Positions 6,353 to 9,779 of a stretch of DNA of 9,779 bases are shown here, piece by piece. The first letter of the stretch is position 1. Every line of letters begins with the position of its first letter. This DNA comes from Mesorhizobium sp. (GTDB lineage: Bacteria; Pseudomonadota; Alphaproteobacteria; Rhizobiales; Rhizobiaceae). The position numbers and the translations under genes are program-made. The notes under the pieces were generated by a model. It did no database searches. It had not been told where the DNA came from and worked only from the letters and a program-made list of their open reading frames with translations. Location: NCBI GenBank assembly GCA_030698645.1, contig JAUYMV010000502.1:1-9779 (forward strand), written 5' to 3'.

Positions 6353-7203
6353 TCGGTTTGACCGATGCCCGCCGCCAGGGAGCGCGCGAAGGCGGCAGTC
6401 TCGTGCGCGTGGATTTCGGCAGCGCGGATCAGGTTGTCGAAGTGGCGGGTGAGTGTGCGGATCGGCGCGATGGCGTTCAGCACGAGATACATGTCGCCGA
6501 CATAGATGGCCGCCCGGTAGGGACCGAAGATCGTATAGGGGATCGAATAGCGCACGCGGCCGTCGTAGAGATAGAGCCGGAAAGCCGGATAGAGTTCGTC
6601 GATCAGCCGCGCCATATGGGCAAGCTGCTCGCGGCGAACGGCGGCGGACAGGCCCGACCATATGCCGCTGCCGGCCGCGAAGATCTCCAGCGTATGGCGC
6701 GGCATGCAGACCTCCATGTCGGTGTCCGGACGCCGGTTGTAGTCGACGCGGTATTGCGTCTCGTCGATCCTGGCCTCGCGGCTGCGGTTCGAGATTTCGG
6801 CTTCGTACTGGTTCAGCGCGTCGCAGCGCAGCAGGTCGGGAATGCCGGCCGGGACGTAGCGGATTTTGGCGCCGGCGGCTTCGGCATGCCATTTCGCCAG
6901 CAAGGTGTCGTCGAAGCCGCCAAAGCCCTCCTCGATCTCCAGGCTGGCGCGGATTTCGGCCGTCAGGCCTTCGTCCTGGGAAAGACCCATCAGCCAGTCG
7001 AGCGACACCTTGTGCTCGGCGGCGATGGTGAGCAGCGTTTCCGCCCGGGGCAGGCGAGTCGTGGCGCCCGACAGCAGTTGCGACAGCGCCGAGCGGTCGA
7101 TGCCGACCGACGCGGCAAAGGCCGACTGGTTGGCGCCGGAGCGTTCGAGCAGGGTTTTCAGGCGCTCGCGGAACAGGGCGGAGATATCACGCTTATCCAT
7201 CAT
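6349..7203 (-). CDS. XRE-family helix-turn-helix regulator with C-terminal ligand-type domain
   Basis: The product has 284 residues. ATGs at 7203 and 7200 are both possible, and CAGGAC upstream can serve as ribosome-binding site. Residues about 8-70 form an XRE/Cro helix-turn-helix: FRERLKTLLERSGANQSAFA, then SVGIDRSALSQLLSGATTRLPRAETLLTIAA, then VSLDWLMGLS. Residues about 90-284 form a second domain that I do not recognise firmly. It contains IPDLLRCDALNQYEAE, a central REQLAHMARLIDELYP, and a C-terminal FGPYRAAIYVGDMYLVLN followed by RTLTRHFDNLIRAAEIHAHE. This order recalls the DUF5753-type domain of Scr-like XRE regulators, an analogy only. The gene is divergent from the desaturase with inverted repeats between them, so it may control itself and the desaturase. 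Its 3' end overlaps the bmt promoter. Confidence 0.88.
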   Translation of the reverse strand: MMDKRDISALFRERLKTLLERSGANQSAFAASVGIDRSALSQLLSGATTRLPRAETLLTIAAEHKVSLDWLMGLSQDEGLTAEIRASLEIEEGFGGFDDTLLAKWHAEAAGAKIRYVPAGIPDLLRCDALNQYEAEISNRSREARIDETQYRVDYNRRPDTDMEVCMPRHTLEIFAAGSGIWSGLSAAVRREQLAHMARLIDELYPAFRLYLYDGRVRYSIPYTIFGPYRAAIYVGDMYLVLNAIAPIRTLTRHFDNLIRAAEIHAHETAAFARSLAAGIGQTD

Positions 7204-7260
7204 CAGAGTCCTGATTGTTCACAATTCACAACATCTGATGATTTGTATGTCCGCTGTCAA
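7199..7260 (-). promoter_or_regulatory. Nested inverted repeats and possible promoter upstream of the XRE gene
   Basis: A perfect 9-bp inverted repeat, ATCATCAGA (7199-7207) and TCTGATGAT (7234-7242), encloses a near-concentric dyad, ATTGT-TC-ACAAT (7214-7225). The right-hand arm CATCTGATG (7232-7240) is itself a small palindrome. On the minus strand a consensus TTGACA lies at 7260-7255. The best -10 candidate is TCAGAT 16 nt later, which is weak. The arms overlap the ATG codons of the XRE gene. This arrangement suits an autoregulatory operator. No binding data can be inferred from sequence alone. Confidence 0.5.
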
Positions 7261-7300
7261 CGCTCTGTGCGCATTGTCGCGTTGCAGCATTGTATGACTA

Positions 7301-7318
7301 CTGACATCATGCTGTCAG
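7301..7318 (+). promoter_or_regulatory. Inverted repeat upstream of the desaturase
   Basis: CTGACA (7301-7306) and TGTCAG (7313-7318) form a perfect 6-bp inverted repeat around TCATGC. The inner CATG is also symmetric, so 16 of 18 positions are paired. It lies about 42 bp before the preferred desaturase ATG. GCTGTCA also occurs at 7253-7259 in the same intergenic region. It is a candidate operator for the divergent XRE regulator (inference). Confidence 0.45.
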
Positions 7319-7359
7319 GAGTCGGGGGATTCCAAAAACAAAAAGAATTGACTGGGGCG

Positions 7360-8370
7360 ATGGTGGGTGCGGGCAAGCGGCGAATTGGTGCGACGGCGAT
7401 CGAATGGCCGACGGTCGCACTGATCGCCGCTTGTTACGCAATCTGGCTGGCGACCGGGTTGCTTGTCTTTCCGACCTATCCGGCGGCGGCTTTGCTCCTG
7501 CTCGGCCTCGTGCTCGCCATGCAATCCTCGCTCATGCACGAAGCGTCGCATGGGCACCCGACACGCAAATCCTGGATCAACGAGCTCCTGGTCGGCCTGC
7601 CGGTCGGCCTGGTCTATCCGTTCCGGCGCTTCAAGGCGCTGCACCTGCGCCACCACGCCGACGAGCGGCTGACCGACCCGTTCGACGATCCGGAGAGCTA
7701 CTACAAGGCATTCTGGAAGCACGAAGCCCTGCCGGCGTGGCTGCGCGGGCTTCTCAGGATCAACAACACCATGATCGGCCGCTTCGTGCTCGGCCCGCCG
7801 CTCGGCACCGTCGGCTTCCTGCTCGAAGAGGCGCGCGCGTTTGGCGCCGACGAACGCGACGCGCGAAAGGCCTGGGCGCTGCATCTGGCGGGCCTGGCGA
7901 TCGTGCTGCCGGTGGTCCACTACGGTTTCGGCATTCCGCTCTGGCTCTACGTGCTCGTGCCGGTCTGGCTCGGCCAATCGATCATTTCGGTTCGCACCTT
8001 CGCGGAGCACCAGTGGTCCGAGCGTCCGGACGGCCGCACCATCATCGTCGAGCGCTCGCCGCTCGCGTTCTTCTTCCTCAACAACAATCTGCATCTCGTG
8101 CACCACAAGCTGCCGAACGTGGCCTGGTACAAGCTGCCGAAACTCTTTCGCGACCGCCGCGCGGAATGGGTCGCGATGAATGGCGGCTATGTTTTTCCGA
8201 ACTATTTCGCCTTGCTGAAGAATTTCGCATTCTCCCCGAAGGAGCCGGTCGTGCATCCGGTGCTGCGGCGCGCGCCGGAGCCGGGCCGCGCCTTCCGTCC
8301 ACGTGTCCGTGGACGCTCGCTGACCGGGCTGGGGACCGCGCCGGTTCCGGCGGAACCGCCGAAAGAGTGA
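7360..8370 (+). CDS. Membrane fatty acid desaturase/hydroxylase-superfamily protein
   Basis: With the ATG at 7360 the product has 336 residues. It is an integral-membrane di-iron enzyme of the FA_desaturase superfamily. Three histidine boxes are present: HEASH at residues 60-64 (within HEASHGH), HLRHH at 95-99, and HLVHH at 245-249, plus a further His at 217 in the FAEHQW segment. Hydrophobic spans lie near 16-37, 40-58, 76-88, 174-190 and 192-210. Between boxes 1 and 2 the spacing is short, as in single-domain desaturases and carotenoid-type hydroxylases. In-frame ATGs at 7294 and 7309 are disfavoured because they lie at or beside the inverted repeat and the stretch to 7359 is AT-rich and atypical. 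Open frame further upstream is antisense to the XRE gene. The lipid or other substrate is unknown. The C-terminal 30 residues are low complexity. Confidence 0.88.
   Translation: MVGAGKRRIGATAIEWPTVALIAACYAIWLATGLLVFPTYPAAALLLLGLVLAMQSSLMHEASHGHPTRKSWINELLVGLPVGLVYPFRRFKALHLRHHADERLTDPFDDPESYYKAFWKHEALPAWLRGLLRINNTMIGRFVLGPPLGTVGFLLEEARAFGADERDARKAWALHLAGLAIVLPVVHYGFGIPLWLYVLVPVWLGQSIISVRTFAEHQWSERPDGRTIIVERSPLAFFFLNNNLHLVHHKLPNVAWYKLPKLFRDRRAEWVAMNGGYVFPNYFALLKNFAFSPKEPVVHPVLRRAPEPGRAFRPRVRGRSLTGLGTAPVPAEPPKE
8296..8358 (+). other. Two hairpins in the 3' end of the desaturase gene
   Basis: CGTCCACG (8296-8303) pairs perfectly with CGTGGACG (8308-8315) across a TGTC loop. CGGTTCC (8342-8348) pairs with GGAACCG (8352-8358) across GGC. 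Both lie within the low-complexity C-terminal codons of the desaturase and lack T-runs. They may slow transcription or stabilise mRNA, and could reduce read-through into the downstream gene. This is weak evidence. Confidence 0.35.
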
Positions 8371-8428
8371 ATCCGCTCCTGCCGCGCGCGACGTATGTCT
8401 GCAATCGCGCCCGTGCTATCCGATCGAC

Positions 8429-9361
8429 ATGACCGATTTCGTCGCAGCCCTTCCGATGTATGACTGGGCGGAGACCCGCGCGGCGACCGACGCGCAATGG
8501 GCGCGGTTGCGCGATGGGTTGCGTGCGGCGGGCATCGCCGCGCCGGAGCGCCTGACGCGGCGCAACGCCGACCTGCCGCCGGTGCCGGGCGGCATCAGCG
8601 ACGCGGCCGGCCATGTGATCGCACCCGACCCCGCCACGCTGCCGCCCGACGGCTTCGATCTGCCGACGCTCTGGCGGCATCCGAACCTGCTCTTCGCGCA
8701 GACCTGCTGGGGGCCGCTGGAGACGACGGATCTGGGCAGCTATGTGCAGGTCATAGGCCAGCCGGACTATTCGGATGTCGACGGCGGGGAGGGGGCGTTT
8801 TATTCGAGCGCGATTGTCATGCGTGCGCACGGCGGCCCTTCACCCGTACCCTCTCCCCGTGCAGGACGGGGAGAGGGGGGCGCCGGCATTGCGGCCAGCC
8901 CCCTTCTCCCCGTCCTGACGGGGAGAAGGTCCCGGCAGGGGGATGAGGGGCACGTTCCAGCCCCCGCCGACGGCATGCCGAGCCTCCGGCTCGACCTCCT
9001 CCGTAACACCCGTCTCGCCTTCAACAGCCGCGACTCCATGTCCGGCATCCTCGCACTCACACGTGACCTGGAAGCCGCCGGCGAAAGCCTTGGCATCTTC
9101 GCCGAGCGGATCGAAACCGGCGCGCATCGCGCATCGGTGGTTGCGGTCGCCGAGGGCAGGGCGGATGTCGCGACCATCGACTGCCGCACCTGGGACCTGA
9201 TCCAGCGCTTCGAGCCGGCGGCGGAGGCGGTCACCGTGGTCGGATGGACGAGGCGGCGCAAGGGGCTGCCGTTCATCGCCGCGGCGGGTCTGCCGGCCGA
9301 AACCACTGCCGTCCTGCGCGCTGCCTTGGCGGACTGGCGGACGATCTCACCTAAAGCGTGA
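8429..9361 (+). CDS. PhnD/SsuA-type substrate-binding-fold protein interrupted in frame by a repeat element
   Basis: The product has 310 residues and resembles phosphate/phosphonate (PhnD-type) periplasmic binding proteins. Recognisable pieces are ALPMYDWAET at the N-terminus, LLFAQTCWGPLETT at 87-100, VQVIGQPDYSD at 106-116, FYSSAIVMR at 124-132, TRLAFNSRDSMSGILAL at about 193-209, a VAEGRADVATIDCRTWDL ligand-pocket segment, and GLPFIAA near the end. There is no signal peptide and no ABC transporter gene beside it, so it may act in the cytosol. Residues 135-175 are Pro/Gly/Arg-rich and foreign to the fold. They are encoded by the double-hairpin repeat at 8832-8951. Removing 41 codons joins RAH to VPAPADGMPSLR and restores a normal-looking sequence. 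The gene follows the desaturase by 58 bp and ends inside the convergent M24 gene. Confidence 0.82.
   Translation: MTDFVAALPMYDWAETRAATDAQWARLRDGLRAAGIAAPERLTRRNADLPPVPGGISDAAGHVIAPDPATLPPDGFDLPTLWRHPNLLFAQTCWGPLETTDLGSYVQVIGQPDYSDVDGGEGAFYSSAIVMRAHGGPSPVPSPRAGRGEGGAGIAASPLLPVLTGRRSRQGDEGHVPAPADGMPSLRLDLLRNTRLAFNSRDSMSGILALTRDLEAAGESLGIFAERIETGAHRASVVAVAEGRADVATIDCRTWDLIQRFEPAAEAVTVVGWTRRRKGLPFIAAAGLPAETTAVLRAALADWRTISPKA
8832..8951 (+). repeat. Rhizobial-type double-hairpin palindromic repeat, inserted in a coding sequence
   Basis: Two tandem hairpins with related 12-bp perfect stems are present. The first is CCCTCTCCCCGT (8849-8860) with ACGGGGAGAGGG (8866-8877), loop GCAGG. The second is CCTTCTCCCCGT (8902-8913) with ACGGGGAGAAGG (8918-8929), loop CCTG. 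The outer ends GCCCTTCACCC (8835-8845) and GGATGAGGGGC (8941-8951) are imperfect inverted copies, 9 of 11 matching. GCACG occurs on both sides (8827-8831 and 8950-8954), a possible 5-bp target duplication. Similar CTCCCCG/CGGGGAG elements are common between genes in rhizobial genomes (established knowledge, from memory). Here the element lies inside a gene and adds 123 nt, a multiple of three, with no stop. Confidence 0.85.
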
Positions 9362-9779
9362 CTGGATATCGTGACAGCGTCTCGTTGCCGGTCTCGGTGA
9401 TCAGCACCTGCTCCTCGATCTTGACGCCCTCGCGGCCGCCGAGCCGGCCGATATAGCTTTCGACGCAGAGCACCATGCCGGGTTCGAGCACGCCGTCCGG
9501 CGTGTCGTCCGTCCAGTCGGCGGCATGCGGCAGCGTCGGGTATTCGTCGGCGAGGCCGACGCCGTGGTAGAGTACGCCGTAGCGCGTCGGGAAGCAGTCG
9601 GCGGGCGGCACGACCGAGCGCTCGACGAGATCGCGGAACGCGATGCCCGGTCGCATCAGTTCGGTGTTGCGGGCGATCTGGTCGGCGGCGATGCGGAACA
9701 GGTCGCGCTGTTCGTTGGAGGGCTGGCCGTCGCCGCAGAGCCACGTGCGCGACAGGTCGGCGCAGAAGCCGTATGGGCC
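9351..9779 (-). CDS. M24-family metallopeptidase/lyase-fold protein, C-terminal part (partial)
   Basis: The gene runs off the right edge of the window. The 142 visible C-terminal residues carry the pita-bread-fold metal ligands in order: Asp in CADLSRTW, His in LYHGVGLADEYP, Glu in MVLCVESYIG, and Glu in VKIEEQVLIT. The PGIAFRDLVE helix is typical of Xaa-Pro aminopeptidase and creatinase-like proteins. The first Asp ligand lies upstream of the window. The pattern also resembles the DddP-like branch of M24 (DMSP lyases). The specificity-determining N-terminal domain is missing, so this cannot be decided. The TAG stop (9351-9353) lies within the last codons of the convergent PhnD-like gene, an 11-bp overlap. 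Confidence 0.88.
   Translation of the reverse strand, partial: GPYGFCADLSRTWLCGDGQPSNEQRDLFRIAADQIARNTELMRPGIAFRDLVERSVVPPADCFPTRYGVLYHGVGLADEYPTLPHAADWTDDTPDGVLEPGMVLCVESYIGRLGGREGVKIEEQVLITETGNETLSRYPVTL

Noticed and set aside
6287..6892. Upstream extension of the methyltransferase reading frame
   Set aside because: It overlaps the XRE gene in another frame and passes through the bmt promoter. MTNPIDLL is the natural family N-terminus.
6358..7359. Upstream extension of the desaturase reading frame
   Set aside because: Most of it is antisense to the XRE gene. The rest crosses regulatory repeats and an AT-rich stretch, so the start is placed at 7360.
8835..8951. CRISPR array or transposase-bearing insertion sequence
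   Set aside because: There are only two hairpins with differing loops, no regular spacers, and no transposase reading frame.
8831..8953. Frameshift or pseudogene caused by the repeat insertion
   Set aside because: The insertion is a multiple of three, introduces no stop, and conserved motifs continue in the same frame on both sides.

Overview
The window looks like a chromosomal stretch from a GC-rich alphaproteobacterium, most likely in the Hyphomicrobiales (Rhizobium/Mesorhizobium-like). This rests on the high GC content with GC-rich third codon positions, on a rhizobial-type betaine-homocysteine methyltransferase with a short AT-rich palindrome in its promoter, and on a double-hairpin palindromic repeat of the kind scattered through rhizobial genomes. 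No taxonomic marker gene is present, so the assignment is inference.

Layout, left to right. The 3' end of a BaiN/HI0933-type flavoprotein (1-242, +) is followed by an ECF sigma factor (344-901, +). The sigma gene overlaps by 8 nt a 680-residue single-pass membrane protein with a von Willebrand A domain and a complete MIDAS metal site (894-2936, +). A perfect 10-bp intrinsic terminator at 3000-3029 closes this pair. Next comes a lone PadR-family repressor gene (3120-3725, +) with a His/Gly-rich N-terminus and a palindrome inside its promoter. A parDE-type toxin-antitoxin operon follows (3919-4481, +), with a strong sigma-70-like promoter and a 21-bp-spaced inverted repeat over it. A class I glutamine amidotransferase (4572-5267, +) converges on a betaine/homocysteine S-methyltransferase (5264-6286, -) and shares a CTAG stop overlap with it. 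Upstream of the methyltransferase, a promoter with a built-in AT-rich palindrome overlaps the end of an XRE-type regulator gene (6349-7203, -). That regulator is divergent from a membrane desaturase/hydroxylase with three histidine boxes (7360-8370, +). The desaturase is followed by a PhnD-like ligand-binding protein without a visible signal peptide (8429-9361, +). The window ends in a convergent, partial M24 metallopeptidase-family gene (9351-9779, -).

How parts may work together. The sigma factor and VWA protein are almost certainly co-translated. The cytosolic N-terminal segment and single membrane span of the VWA protein make it a candidate membrane partner (anti-sigma or sensor) of the sigma factor. 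PadR and ParD/ParDE are likely autoregulated through the palindromes described. The methyltransferase links the region to the methionine/S-adenosylhomocysteine cycle.

The most striking observation is that the PhnD-like gene carries a ~120-bp double-hairpin repeat element inside its coding sequence. It adds exactly 41 codons between two copies of GCACG and leaves the frame open. This is an apparent domestication of an intergenic palindromic repeat into a protein.
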